Shown here: positions 23,338 to 32,731 of the stretch, in pieces
How the letters are laid out: the number at the start of each line of letters is the position of its first letter
Position numbering within the stretch: position 1 is the stretch's first letter
DNA from: Runella sp.
Lineage (GTDB): Bacteria; Bacteroidota; Bacteroidia; Cytophagales; Spirosomataceae
NCBI GenBank assembly: GCA_023254175.1
Contig: JALQYJ010000126.1
Span: forward strand, 1-33,079
Direction: 5' to 3'
DNA: 33,079 bases
Program-made: the position numbers and the translations under genes
Notes under the pieces: model-generated
Told to the model about the DNA's origin: nothing
Database searches by the model: none
The model's input: the letters and a program-made list of their open reading frames with translations, nothing else

Positions 23338-26300
23338 ATGGAAATAAACCCACTTTTGACAACCTTTAACCCTTTCATTGAACAACTTAACCTGTTTGGC
23401 CTAACAGTTCTGCCCGATGGTAGTATACGACTTGCCAATGCCTACACAACGCGCATGTTGGGCTGGAGTGTGAATGATTTACAGCGCTTTAATTTTTTTG
23501 AAGATTTATTGACTAACGAACATCGAAGCGAAATTCAGTCATTTATTAGTGAGTCGATAGAACGTGGAGGGGTGGCAGAATTTCGTGAAATTCCCTTGGT
23601 TTCAAAGAATAAACATTTAAGGACAATCCAACTTAACTCTTTGATATTAAACAAATATGAAGGGACACTAGTTGATTTTACCCTGATTGGTGAGGATGTC
23701 ACCAACAAACTCAGGGTGGCAAATGCCCTCGATAAATCCAATGCTCAACTGCAAGATTTGGTCGATAATACCAGCGATTTAATTCAATTGGTGTCATTAG
23801 AAGGAAAGTTTCTGTTTGTCAATCGCGTATGGCGTGAGCGGCTTGGGTACGATTTGGAAGATTTGGCTAATCTCAATCTCAAGGATATTCTTTGGCCAGA
23901 AGCCGCTGAAGCTACCTTAGAGTTACTGAAGCGAATTCAAGAAGGGGAACAAGTGCCTGATTTTGAAACAGTTTTTTGGGATAAACAACGAAAAAAAATA
24001 TATCTTACGGGGAGTGTTACGTGCCGTTACGATAACGGTAAACCGACTGCATTTCGCTGCATTTTGCACGACGCGACAAGCCGTGTCCGGGCCGAACGTT
24101 CTCAAAGTTTATATTATAGCATTGCCAATTGGACCATCAAAACGCAAGACTTGGATGAGTTTTATGAGCGTGTTCATGAGGAATTGGGGAAAGTAATTGA
24201 TGCCAAAAACTTTTTTATTGCTCTCTACGACCCTACCAAAAGCTACATGTATTTCCCATATTATGTGGATGAATATTTTAAAGAAAATGTTCGATTTACC
24301 AAACGAAAAATTGGTAATGGCCTGACCGAGTACGCAATTCGAGCCAATAAATCCTTGTTTTTGTACGAAAAAGACATTAAGGAACTAGCCGAAAAACAAG
24401 GGCTATATATGTACGGTAAAATTCCAAAAGTACTATTGTGTGTGCCTTTGCGCATTGGTGACCGCGTGACGGGAATTATTGGGGTGAAATCGTACACAAA
24501 TCCGAACCAATACCGACCAAGAAACCTCGAAATGCTGGAATTTATTTCGGGGCAAGTGGCTTTAGCCATTGCCCGTAAACAAAACGAGGCAGAATTGAAC
24601 CGCCAAACGGCTCGCCTAAATGCTATTTTCGACAATAGTTCGTACTTGATTTGGTCGGTGAATAAAGCTCTACAGCTGACTTCATTCAACAAAAATTACG
24701 TAGGCTTTTTGCAGCAACATCTCCGCACCACTCCTTCCATTAATACCACTACCGAACGATTGGGCTGGCAACTGATGACCATTGATAATCGACGATTGAT
24801 GGAAGACCGTTATCGTCAGGCTTTTAAAGGAACACCTCAGGGGTTTGAAATGAAAATAGAAACTCGCAACGGCGAGGGTGATATGTGGCTTGAGTTCAGT
24901 TTGAACCCCATCCGTACCAACGGAGTGGGGATTGAGGAGGTTTCGGGGATTGCTCGTGACATTACGCCTCGTAAATTGGCCGAGTTGTCGATGCAGCAAA
25001 GTGAGGAGAAATTTAGAGGGATTTTTGTGAACCTCCAAGACATCTATGTTCGTGCCGACCGTTCGGGAAGAATTACGATGATAAGCCCATCTGTCTTAAA
25101 ACGAACTGGCTACACCATTGAAGAGGCATTGAATACCAAAGTGACCGATTATTTTGTCGATAAAAGGGTCATTCGAAGTGCTTTGGTTCGACTTCGTCGC
25201 GATAAAAGTTTACGAAATTTTGAGGCGGAACTACGAATCAAAGATGGTACTGTACGCCAGTTTATGTTTAATATGTTGTTGTTGGAAGATGAAGAGGGGA
25301 AACCCATCTTTGCTGCCTTAGCACGCGACATTACGGAACTGAAACGAAACCAAGCTGAACTTGTCAAAGCAAAAGAAGAAGCCGAACGTTCCCTTAAAGT
25401 GAAAGAACGCTTCTTAGCCAACATGAGCCACGAAATTCGAACACCAATGAACGGAGTGATAGGTATGCTTGACTTGTTGAACGGAACAAAACTGGATACC
25501 GAACAAAAGGACTATGTGCTGACCATGCGCCGTTCGTCCGAAACATTGTTGAATATTTTGAACGATATTCTTGACCTTTCTAAAATCGAAGCGGGTAAAA
25601 TGGCCCTCAACGAAGCCCCTGTTGCGTTGGAAGAAATCTTCGAAAAACTCACGGCATTGTTTTCGCAAGTAGCTAAGAATAAAAACAATACCCTAAAGTA
25701 TGTGTTTGGAGAAGGACTGCCGCAATACATCATAGCTGACCAAACGCGCCTGCTTCAAATTTTATCAAATCTTACTTCTAACGCCCTGAAATTTACGGAA
25801 AATGGTGAAGTAAAAGTTCAGGTATCGTCTGTGTGGACCAAAGGAAAATTTCATAAAATCAAGGTGGAAGTATACGATTCGGGAATTGGGATTACCCCCG
25901 AAAATCTTAAATTGTTATTTAATGCTTTTACTCAAGTAGATAATTCTTCACGGAAAAACTTTGGAGGAACAGGGTTGGGGCTAGTGATTTCTAAAGAGTT
26001 ATGCCGATTGATGAAAGGCGAAATAGGAGTGGAGTCTGAACTTGGGCACGGAAGTATGTTTTGGTTTACTTTTGAAATCAAAGAAACGGTCATTAGCCCT
26101 ACGCAGCAGGTCAAGATGGCTACGGAGGAAATTAAACTAGAAAACTTCTTTCAAGAATATAAACCTACGGTACTATTGGTGGACGATAATTTCGTCAATC
26201 GAAAAGTGGCTAGTGAAATTCTGAAAAAAGCGGGTTGTGTGGTCGATACTGCCGACAGTGGAAAGAACGCAATTGAACTCGTTGCGGCTACTTTTTCTCC

Positions 26301-26961
26301 CGAAAAACAGCATTACGATGCTATCTTTATGGATATCCAAATGCCTGATATGGACGGTATCGAAACGACCCAAAACCTCCGAAACCAATTTGGGGGAAGC
26401 CTACCGACGGTAGTCGCTATGACGGCCTATTCGATGAAAGAAGACCGCGAGCGGTTCTTGAGTCAAGGGATGGATGATTATGTACCGAAACCCATTAGAG
26501 CACAGGTGCTTATCCAAAAAGTAAAGGAGATTGTGGACGCAGGGAAGTCGCTCAAAGACACGGTCGCTTTGAGTCAAAAACAGAAAGAAATTGCCCAAGA
26601 AATTCAACTTCCAATTATTGATTTAGACATTGTCGGCCAACTACGAGAATTGGGGGGAATGGAGCTGATTAGTTCCATTTTTGAGGATTTTGTGATTGAA
26701 TCAACCGAACTGGTCAATGAAGCTGTGGCGGCTTTTGCCGAAAACAATATCCCTGTTGTAAAAAGCAATATGCACACCCTCAAAGGGAGTGCAGGTACCA
26801 TCGGAGTGTCGCGGGTGGCCGAAATTGCCAGAATAGGAGAAGGGAAACTTAAAACCAATGACACAAGCACATTAGCGCAAGATTTAGCTAATCTTGAAAT
26901 AGAGTTCAATGTGTTTTTGAAGGAGTACCTACAAATTTTAGAAGATTTTACCCAAAGCTAA
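23338..26961 (+). CDS. Soluble hybrid histidine kinase, PAS-PAS-GAF-PAS-PAS-HisKA-HATPase-REC-HPt
   Basis: This 1207-residue multisensor phosphorelay protein has no membrane segment. In order: PAS (about 10-120) and PAS (about 140-250, LIQLVSLEGKFLFVN); GAF (about 265-420, IDAKNFFIALYDP, GVKSY); PAS (about 430-545, IFDNSSYLIWSVN); PAS (about 550-670, SEEKFRGIFVNLQDIYVRAD). Then come HisKA with H698 in NMSHEIRTPMNG, HATPase_c with DSGIGI and GGTGLGLVI, REC with the phospho-acceptor D999 (FMDIQMPDMDG), and HPt with H1146 (MHTLKGSAGT). All phosphotransfer residues are present, so it can run a full internal relay. ATG 23338 is preferred over the TTG 66 bases upstream. No DNA-binding response regulator is adjacent, so the output partner is unknown. 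The acyltransferase follows 11 bp downstream. Confidence 0.93.
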   Translation: MEINPLLTTFNPFIEQLNLFGLTVLPDGSIRLANAYTTRMLGWSVNDLQRFNFFEDLLTNEHRSEIQSFISESIERGGVAEFREIPLVSKNKHLRTIQLNSLILNKYEGTLVDFTLIGEDVTNKLRVANALDKSNAQLQDLVDNTSDLIQLVSLEGKFLFVNRVWRERLGYDLEDLANLNLKDILWPEAAEATLELLKRIQEGEQVPDFETVFWDKQRKKIYLTGSVTCRYDNGKPTAFRCILHDATSRVRAERSQSLYYSIANWTIKTQDLDEFYERVHEELGKVIDAKNFFIALYDPTKSYMYFPYYVDEYFKENVRFTKRKIGNGLTEYAIRANKSLFLYEKDIKELAEKQGLYMYGKIPKVLLCVPLRIGDRVTGIIGVKSYTNPNQYRPRNLEMLEFISGQVALAIARKQNEAELNRQTARLNAIFDNSSYLIWSVNKALQLTSFNKNYVGFLQQHLRTTPSINTTTERLGWQLMTIDNRRLMEDRYRQAFKGTPQGFEMKIETRNGEGDMWLEFSLNPIRTNGVGIEEVSGIARDITPRKLAELSMQQSEEKFRGIFVNLQDIYVRADRSGRITMISPSVLKRTGYTIEEALNTKVTDYFVDKRVIRSALVRLRRDKSLRNFEAELRIKDGTVRQFMFNMLLLEDEEGKPIFAALARDITELKRNQAELVKAKEEAERSLKVKERFLANMSHEIRTPMNGVIGMLDLLNGTKLDTEQKDYVLTMRRSSETLLNILNDILDLSKIEAGKMALNEAPVALEEIFEKLTALFSQVAKNKNNTLKYVFGEGLPQYIIADQTRLLQILSNLTSNALKFTENGEVKVQVSSVWTKGKFHKIKVEVYDSGIGITPENLKLLFNAFTQVDNSSRKNFGGTGLGLVISKELCRLMKGEIGVESELGHGSMFWFTFEIKETVISPTQQVKMATEEIKLENFFQEYKPTVLLVDDNFVNRKVASEILKKAGCVVDTADSGKNAIELVAATFSPEKQHYDAIFMDIQMPDMDGIETTQNLRNQFGGSLPTVVAMTAYSMKEDRERFLSQGMDDYVPKPIRAQVLIQKVKEIVDAGKSLKDTVALSQKQKEIAQEIQLPIIDLDIVGQLRELGGMELISSIFEDFVIESTELVNEAVAAFAENNIPVVKSNMHTLKGSAGTIGVSRVAEIARIGEGKLKTNDTSTLAQDLANLEIEFNVFLKEYLQILEDFTQS

Positions 26962-26972
26962 TTCGTTCAATA

Positions 26973-28196
26973 ATGTCGCATCGTAATTTTTTTTATAGCC
27001 TTTTACGGGCTTACGTTCGTTTTTGGCACAATTCCGTTTTTTACCGCAAAGTAGAAATTAAAAATTTTCCTAAAAATCTGCCACTCGATGCACCTTTGCT
27101 GGTGGTTTCGAACCACCAAAATACGTTGATGGATGCGTTGGCGATTGTCCTGAATGTGGGTAAGCGGCAGCCTTACTTTTTGACTCGTGCCGATCTTTTC
27201 AAAAAAACAACCGTTCGGAAGTTGTTGATGTCCCTAAAAATGCTACCTGTGTATCGGTTACGGGATGGAGTGGATGAAATGCAACAAAACGATGAGATTT
27301 TTCAAACTTGTGTGAACATTCTGAGTACTGGTGGGACTTTGGCAGCTTTTCCCGAAGGAAACCACGGGGTGCAGTATCATCTTCGTCCGTTTAAAAAAGG
27401 GCTGGCACGGATTGCGTTTCGGGCCGAGACGGAGCACGATTGGAACCTAAATTTGCAGATTTTACCTTGCGGGTTGTATTACTCTCATTGCCAAAAAATG
27501 GGAGAGCGTTTGGTAATCAATTTTGGTGAACCTTTCAAAGTGAGCGACTATCGTGCTGATTATGAACAAAATCAGCCACGGGCTTTTACCCAAATTACGC
27601 GTCGAATGTCGGACGACATCAAATCGTTGATGCTGCATTTTGATGACCTACCTCATCATGATACCCTCAAGTGGCTAACCGATAAAGAGAGTCGAAAAGA
27701 CGGAGATATGTTGACAAACGTTTTGGCTAAAGCCGCTGAACTTGCCGAACTCAAGACGCAGCAACCTGAGGCTTATGCGGAAGTCATAGAAAAAGCAACG
27801 GTTGAGCGTAAGATATTGAATAAGAGAGGTATAGATGGAGTTATTGCAGGAAAGCCTTCACTGCCAACCGTTGGATTAATGACCCAAACGCTAGGATTGC
27901 TCTCTACTTCGCCTTTTTGGGTGTATGGAACCATCAACAGCGGAATCCCCTACGGTATTCCATTTTTAATGACCAAAAACTTGAAAGACCAACAGTTTTC
28001 GAGTGCTTTCCGAATCGTTTTGTTTGCTTTGGTTACCTTTCCTTTGGTATGGTTACTGCAAACAGGCTTGGTTTGGTTCTTTTTTGGTATAAAGACGGCA
28101 ACTATTTATGCGTTGGTACTCGCCCCAACGGGGTACTTTGCCCACCGTTGGGCGCGTTGGTGGAACGAGACCATGCAACAATGGAAACTTCGTTAG
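26973..28196 (+). CDS. PlsC-type glycerolipid acyltransferase with C-terminal membrane segments
   Basis: This 407-residue protein carries the acyltransferase motifs NHQNTLMDAL (H48 and D54, with five residues between as in Gat-like GPAT enzymes rather than the usual four) and FPEGNHG (126-132). It also has the downstream block ILPCGLYYSH...ERLVINFGEP typical of PlsC domains. The last 100 residues hold two or three hydrophobic helices (FRIVLFALVTFPLVWLL, LVWFFFGI, IYALVLAPTGYFAH) that anchor it in the inner membrane. It probably acylates glycerol-3-phosphate or lysophosphatidate. It starts 11 bp after the hybrid kinase stop. Its TAG stop shares bases with the TAA of the convergent DUF1080 gene (4-bp overlap). 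Confidence 0.87.
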   Translation: MSHRNFFYSLLRAYVRFWHNSVFYRKVEIKNFPKNLPLDAPLLVVSNHQNTLMDALAIVLNVGKRQPYFLTRADLFKKTTVRKLLMSLKMLPVYRLRDGVDEMQQNDEIFQTCVNILSTGGTLAAFPEGNHGVQYHLRPFKKGLARIAFRAETEHDWNLNLQILPCGLYYSHCQKMGERLVINFGEPFKVSDYRADYEQNQPRAFTQITRRMSDDIKSLMLHFDDLPHHDTLKWLTDKESRKDGDMLTNVLAKAAELAELKTQQPEAYAEVIEKATVERKILNKRGIDGVIAGKPSLPTVGLMTQTLGLLSTSPFWVYGTINSGIPYGIPFLMTKNLKDQQFSSAFRIVLFALVTFPLVWLLQTGLVWFFFGIKTATIYALVLAPTGYFAHRWARWWNETMQQWKLR

Positions 28197-28966
28197 AAGT
28201 CGGTGTTGGCTTCTTTAATATCTTTTTTTTGAATCCAAATATTGCGGTATAATACATCGTGGCCTTCGGCTTGTAGCTTGAGGCCACCTGGTGTATCGGT
28301 GATGCCTTTCCCTCCGTCGTTTCCGCCGTCAATACCCGAATTAGGACCACCCCATACTTGGTTGATGCGTTGATTTTTGTGTACTTTTTTGCCGTTGAAA
28401 TACATGCTAACAAGCGCTTTCTCAACTAATTTGCCGTCTTTGAAACGAGCCGCTCTAAACTCAATGTCATAGGCGTTCCATTTCCCAACGCCATTATAAG
28501 CGTAATAGGGCGAAGGTGTTTCGTTAATTACTGCCGCCATTCCGTGCGAAGTAGTGTCGCCGTCAAGGACTTGAATTTCATAACGGTTTTGGAGATAAAC
28601 CCCGCTATTTCCTCCGGGTTTTTGGATTAAAAACTCAATATGAAGCCTAAAATCTCTAAATTTCTCTTTTGTAACAATATCGGCAGAACCGTATTTTCCA
28701 CCTGCGGCAGCAGGGTCATTGGTGTTGACAACCGTCCCTTTATCGACGGGGTCGTTGACAATAAACCATTTGATGGGAAGGCTCGCCGCTAGTCGAGGAC
28801 CGTCCCAATAGGTCCATTTTTCGTCCAACATTTTACGAGAGCCATCAAAATAAACTTCCGCATTTTTAGGTGCTTTGACACCCACTCCAACTTGAGCCAC
28901 AGATGGATACGAAACAAAAGCAGTTAGTACTGCAATGACGATAGGTTTTGAAAAAATGAAATTCAT
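28193..28966 (-). CDS. DUF1080 protein (3-keto-disaccharide hydrolase-like), secreted
   Basis: This 257-residue exported protein has a signal peptide (about 1-24, cleavage near VAQ). The mature part shows the DUF1080 concanavalin-like beta-sandwich pattern: FDGSRKMLDEKWTYW near the start, DFRLHIEFLIQKPGGNSGVYLQNRYEIQVLD in the centre and a C-terminal LKLQAEGHDVLYRNIWIQ ending (quoted in pieces). Members act on oxidised disaccharides or bind glycans in Bacteroidota, usually in carbohydrate-use regions. Here only a sulfatase 7 kb away and a beta-propeller-like neighbour hint at that. It lies downstream of the 29013-29909 gene on the same strand, so cotranscription is possible. Confidence 0.85.
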   Translation of the reverse strand: MNFIFSKPIVIAVLTAFVSYPSVAQVGVGVKAPKNAEVYFDGSRKMLDEKWTYWDGPRLAASLPIKWFIVNDPVDKGTVVNTNDPAAAGGKYGSADIVTKEKFRDFRLHIEFLIQKPGGNSGVYLQNRYEIQVLDGDTTSHGMAAVINETPSPYYAYNGVGKWNAYDIEFRAARFKDGKLVEKALVSMYFNGKKVHKNQRINQVWGGPNSGIDGGNDGGKGITDTPGGLKLQAEGHDVLYRNIWIQKKDIKEANTDF

Positions 28967-29012
28967 GGTGAGAGGTTATTGTATTAAGTTCAAAAGCGTT
29001 AAATCTCGCTTT

Positions 29013-29909
29013 CTACTTCAAAACAGCCTCATAGACAAATAAAGTGGAGGCGGCATCATCGTCAGGAACAAAATACGCCCGTAAGCCCTGTGGAATGGAT
29101 TCGATAAAAAAGGGATTATTGGTCATAGCATTTCCTGTGGGCGACCAAATTAGGAGCGGAACTTGGAAGACGGGGCGATTATCGCCGAGGTTAACGAGTT
29201 CAAGTCCGCCTAAAGTAAACGAGGTTCCATCGGGTTGGCGGTACTTTTGCAGGCCTCCGCATAGCATCAATTGCTTGCCGACGGAGTGGCAATCTTGGTA
29301 ATCAATGTAAAAAGAGGCGTTTGGGATGCGTATTTGCTCAGGCTTAGGAACAGGTTTTTGTACGTTTCCTCTGGCATCAAGCCCCCAATGGTAAAAATGA
29401 CGTGACCCCCAACTTACTCCTGAAAGGGTTTTTGAAGAGTTGGCATGGACAATAGCACCAATGTGATCATTGAAGCGCATTACTTCTCCTACTTTGAGTG
29501 TCTTAGGAGAAACTCTATAAATGATGGATTTACTATTAGGACGGTATTCGGCTACGGGTACCCAAATGTAGTGTCCGTCAAAATCAATTCCGCCTGGATG
29601 GAAAATGCCCCCTTCGCCGAGGGTTATTTGTTCTAAAAGTTTTCCAGAGCTATCAAACTTAAAAAGGTGCCCTACGCCTTCGCCTCCGTCGTTGGTATCA
29701 CGCCTTTTGCAAGTCACTTCAACTGAACTCATGAAGTAAAACTCCCCAATTTTGACTATACCTTGAGGATGAAACGTGGGAAAATGCAACGGAATGGTCG
29801 AGATTTGTTTCCATTCGGTGGAAGGGCGTAATTTTACAATTTTCTCAACTAAGTTAGTTTGGGCAAAAAGATGGCTCGCTACCAACAAAAATGGGAGTAA
29901 ATAGTTCAT
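29013..29909 (-). CDS. Secreted probable beta-propeller protein, DUF6454-like
   Basis: This 298-residue protein has a short signal peptide (about 1-17, HLFA-QT). The mature chain has repeated blade-like blocks with small-residue turns: HPQGIVKIGEFYFMSSVEV, LFKFDSSGKLLEQITL, HPGGIDFDGHYIWVPVAEY, IIYRVSPKTLKVGEV and LMLCGGLQKY. This fits a five- to six-bladed propeller of the DUF6454 type, a name I give from memory. His residues before the GG/QG motifs (HPQG, HPGG) could form a central metal or ligand site. Function is unknown. It is divergent from ydcF and upstream of the DUF1080 gene. Confidence 0.7.
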   Translation of the reverse strand: MNYLLPFLLVASHLFAQTNLVEKIVKLRPSTEWKQISTIPLHFPTFHPQGIVKIGEFYFMSSVEVTCKRRDTNDGGEGVGHLFKFDSSGKLLEQITLGEGGIFHPGGIDFDGHYIWVPVAEYRPNSKSIIYRVSPKTLKVGEVMRFNDHIGAIVHANSSKTLSGVSWGSRHFYHWGLDARGNVQKPVPKPEQIRIPNASFYIDYQDCHSVGKQLMLCGGLQKYRQPDGTSFTLGGLELVNLGDNRPVFQVPLLIWSPTGNAMTNNPFFIESIPQGLRAYFVPDDDAASTLFVYEAVLK

Positions 29910-29945
29910 GTGGTCACTTTCTCAAACAAAGGAGATACCAAAAGA

Positions 29946-29953
29946 AATCTTTG
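29946..29953 (+). promoter_or_regulatory. Possible -7 element before the YdcF-family gene
   Basis: AATCTTTG differs from TAnnTTTG at the first position only, and the following GCAC is common after Bacteroidota -7 boxes. It sits 28 bases upstream of ATG 29981. No clear -33 box. Confidence 0.3.
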
Positions 29954-29980
29954 CACTATTTTTGAAAAAAAATCACTCAA

Positions 29981-30631
29981 ATGCTTTCAGCGACAACCTT
30001 AGAATTAGCTCAGTTACTTTGGGATTACCACCACGTCAATCACACTCTTCAAAAATCCGATTGCATCCTTGTGCTTGGTAGCCATGATTTGCGCGTTGCG
30101 GAGCGGGGAGCAGAATTATATTTAGCTGGATGGGCACCATTATTGATTTTTTCGGGAGGGTTGGGAAGACTGACCCAAGAAATGTGGTCGGAGCCAGAAG
30201 CAAAAAAATTTGCCAAAATTGCTTTAGAAATGGGCGTTCCGACGGAGGCAATTTTGATAGAGAATCAATCGACAAACACAGGAGAAAATATCCTTTTTAC
30301 GCAACAATTACTCGAAAAAGAGAAATTGACGCCTGAAAAGTTCATCGTTGTACAAAAACCCTACATGGAACGTCGGAGTTTCGCTACTTTTAAGAAGCAT
30401 TGGCCTCAGAAAGAGTTGATGGTGACTTCCCCCCAAATTTCTTTGCAAGACTATCCCAATTCTGAAATTTCTTTGGAGGAAGTTATTCATATCATGGTAG
30501 GGGACTTTCAGCGTATTAAATTGTACCCTCAAAAAGGCTTTCAGATAGCGCAAGAAATCCCACCAAAGGTAGAGGAGGCATTCGAAATGCTGGTAACACT
30601 AGGCTTCGACAGTCACCTTATTAGCAGATGA
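29981..30631 (+). CDS. YdcF family protein (DUF218, ElyC/SanA-like)
   Basis: This 216-residue protein lacks the usual N-terminal membrane helices of ElyC/SanA and looks cytoplasmic. DUF218 motifs are CILVLGSHD near 28-36, then RVAERGAELYLAGWAPLLIFSGG, EAILIENQSTNTGENILFT and EKFIVVQKPYMERRS. The Asn/Thr-Gly-Glu-Asn segment forms the conserved active-site-like pocket of this Rossmann-like fold. Members are linked to cell-envelope integrity or bind SAM (E. coli YdcF), but a reaction is not established. The last 33 bp overlap the convergent LptF/LptG gene tail to tail. Confidence 0.85.
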   Translation: MLSATTLELAQLLWDYHHVNHTLQKSDCILVLGSHDLRVAERGAELYLAGWAPLLIFSGGLGRLTQEMWSEPEAKKFAKIALEMGVPTEAILIENQSTNTGENILFTQQLLEKEKLTPEKFIVVQKPYMERRSFATFKKHWPQKELMVTSPQISLQDYPNSEISLEEVIHIMVGDFQRIKLYPQKGFQIAQEIPPKVEEAFEMLVTLGFDSHLISR

Positions 30632-32098
30632 TTTACGGTTTTGCCATTTTTTTTTCATCCGCTCAAACCAGATGATGTAAATATCTTTGTCAAATAAACG
30701 GGAATCTTTGAGGGCACGGTCAGCAAAATAGAGTCCTACAAATAGAAGAACTGTATTAGAAAACCAAGCACCTACTGGAACCCATACAAGCCCATCTTTA
30801 GCCCATTTGTCGCCTTGCAGCGTAAGGACATAAGACAAAATAAACAATAATACCGATACCAAAACGGGGATACCAAAGCCTCCTTTTTTGATGATTGCTC
30901 CTAATGGTGCTCCCAACAAAAACATAATAAAACACGAAACGGCTTGGGTGTATTTATGGTGCATTTCGAGGTCGTAGCGGTACCAAGCCTTGCTTTTTTC
31001 TGAGATGTAGGTCTTATTACTTTCCGCGTAAGAGCGGATATTTTGTGCCTGACTTAGGGCCGTGGCTACTACTTGTTCTTTTTCGCCAGGAAGCACAATT
31101 GCTTTTTTCTTCAGTAACGAATCAACCCATTTTCCAAATTTTGGAGCGGTGTTTTTGGGCATGGTTTCTGCCCTAAACGCATAGCTGAAATATTGCTTTG
31201 ATTGTGGCAAGAGGCCTTCTTTACTTTTCCTATATTCTTTTTTTAATGAATCAGCAACTTTGCGAAGTTCCTTGGCATTTTTCATGTACTCATGGTACTG
31301 AAATTGATTCTCGTCGGTTCGTTTAAGTCCAAACGATTCAAGACTTACGACCATTTTATAATGCCCAAAATGAGAACGAGTCAATTGCCCCCCACTCGAT
31401 GGCGAAGAAAATGAATTGGCCGTTTGAGCTGCTTCCGAGTACTGAGTACCATTGAAAAGCTCAAATACGAGATAACTTTTGTCATTAATCATGTACATTA
31501 ATCCCGAATCAGCCAAAATTACCTCACGATTTCCTGCATTGTAATCGTTGACATTATGTCGATAGATGACTAATCCTTTTAAACATCGGTCATTGGGAGC
31601 TGGATATTTTTTATCTACCTTAATATTATGTCCAGGAAGGTCATTGTAGAAGATTCCTTCTTTAATATTGAGGGTTGCTTTGGCTGTTTTAATGTCATAG
31701 AGAAGGCTATACCCTTTCAGGTTAGCCCAAGGGGCTACTTCATTGTTATACCAAAACGAAAAAAGCGTTACTACGATTACCATCACCATGACCGAACGCA
31801 TGGCTCGCCACGTAGAAATACCCGCACTTTTGATGGCCGTCAACTCAAAAAATTCACCCAAATTTCCGAAGGTCATGAGAGAGGAGAGAAGAACAGCAAG
31901 GGGTAAGGCAATAGGAACCGTGATAAGGCTAAAAAAGACTAAGAGTTTAACATAGTTTAACAGTTCGATATCTTTACCGACGAGTTCGTTGAGGTATTGA
32001 GAAATGAGGCGCATCAAAAAAATGAAGACCACAATGCACAACGTCAACGCAAACGGCCCGATAAATGACCGTAAAACTAGTTTATCAATCTTTTTCAT
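30599..32098 (-). CDS. LptF/LptG family lipopolysaccharide export permease
   Basis: This 499-residue inner-membrane protein of the YjgP/YjgQ family has three N-terminal helices (about 14-120), including MRLISQYLNELVGKDIELLNYVKL and LPLAVLLSSLMTFGNLGEFFE, where the coupling helix contacts the LptB ATPase. A long periplasmic beta-jellyroll follows (about 120-380), then three C-terminal helices (about 395-475). LptF and LptG with LptB extract LPS from the inner membrane. Bacteroidota versions have an enlarged central domain, as here. It lies 30 bp after the START-like gene in the same direction. A gene for the second permease is not in the window. Confidence 0.9.
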   Translation of the reverse strand: MKKIDKLVLRSFIGPFALTLCIVVFIFLMRLISQYLNELVGKDIELLNYVKLLVFFSLITVPIALPLAVLLSSLMTFGNLGEFFELTAIKSAGISTWRAMRSVMVMVIVVTLFSFWYNNEVAPWANLKGYSLLYDIKTAKATLNIKEGIFYNDLPGHNIKVDKKYPAPNDRCLKGLVIYRHNVNDYNAGNREVILADSGLMYMINDKSYLVFELFNGTQYSEAAQTANSFSSPSSGGQLTRSHFGHYKMVVSLESFGLKRTDENQFQYHEYMKNAKELRKVADSLKKEYRKSKEGLLPQSKQYFSYAFRAETMPKNTAPKFGKWVDSLLKKKAIVLPGEKEQVVATALSQAQNIRSYAESNKTYISEKSKAWYRYDLEMHHKYTQAVSCFIMFLLGAPLGAIIKKGGFGIPVLVSVLLFILSYVLTLQGDKWAKDGLVWVPVGAWFSNTVLLFVGLYFADRALKDSRLFDKDIYIIWFERMKKKWQNRKSSANKVTVEA

Positions 32099-32128
32099 GC
32101 ACTTTTACCCGAAACTCGGCTACTAGCC

Positions 32129-32521
32129 TTAGCTTCCTACAATTTCTTTGAGACTTTCAATTAAACCATCCCAAATGTCTTTTAGTTCTTCGCTGTCGGT
32201 GTTTGTCGAGTAATCAGTGATTCTTAAATAAGTCGAGCCAGTTAAATCGCTAACTTCTACCTTAAACTCTATGTAGTTATTATCGCGGTTGTTATCACTG
32301 GTATTTAAAAACTCAAATTTTACACTTTTATTGAGCCGCAGGGAGGTTTGCTCGGCAATATGGCTTTCTTTATCCCAAATAAAATCAAATTTGTGATCTG
32401 GCTTAATATTAACCTTTTCACAAAACCATTCAGACAGTCCAGAAGCCGAACTCAAATACGAGAACAACATCTTAGGCGAGGCACGAAGCTCGTATTCGTT
32501 AGAGTATTTAAATTTTTGCAT
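32129..32521 (-). CDS. START-like domain protein (SRPBCC/AHSA1 type)
   Basis: This 130-residue soluble protein opens with KFKYSNEYELRASPKMLFSYLSSASGLSEWFCEKV, the helix-grip N-terminus of SRPBCC/AHSA1-like domains (pieces quoted from a longer match). It continues with antiparallel strands and a long C-terminal helix (DIWDGLIESLKEIV), the fold's ligand-cavity lid. It matches the short START-like family that is conserved through Bacteroidota, commonly beside LptF/LptG as here. The ligand is unknown. It may be the first gene of a two-gene transcript with the permease. Confidence 0.85.
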   Translation of the reverse strand: MQKFKYSNEYELRASPKMLFSYLSSASGLSEWFCEKVNIKPDHKFDFIWDKESHIAEQTSLRLNKSVKFEFLNTSDNNRDNNYIEFKVEVSDLTGSTYLRITDYSTNTDSEELKDIWDGLIESLKEIVGS

Positions 32522-32684
32522 AGCATGTTATTTTGTTTGGTCTTAAAGGTATGAAAAGTCTTATGAATTCATAGTGAGCAAAATCAATCATTTTTTTTGA
32601 TTTTTTTTACGCTCTAATACTTAGCTAGTTACCTTCCCCAACAAAGAGGCAAAATAGAAACTTCTTGCAATTATTCAAAATGTG

Positions 32685-32716
32685 TTTGTGTATTTAAAAT
32701 AATTGTTTTACTTTTG
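32685..32716 (+). promoter_or_regulatory. Complete Bacteroidota promoter for tRNA-Met
   Basis: TTTG at 32685-32688 (-33 box), a 20-base spacer and TACTTTTG at 32709-32716 (-7 box, exact TAnnTTTG) form the full primary-sigma consensus. Transcription would start a few bases before the tRNA at 32732. Confidence 0.8.
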
Positions 32717-32731
32717 CACCACCAAAACGAT

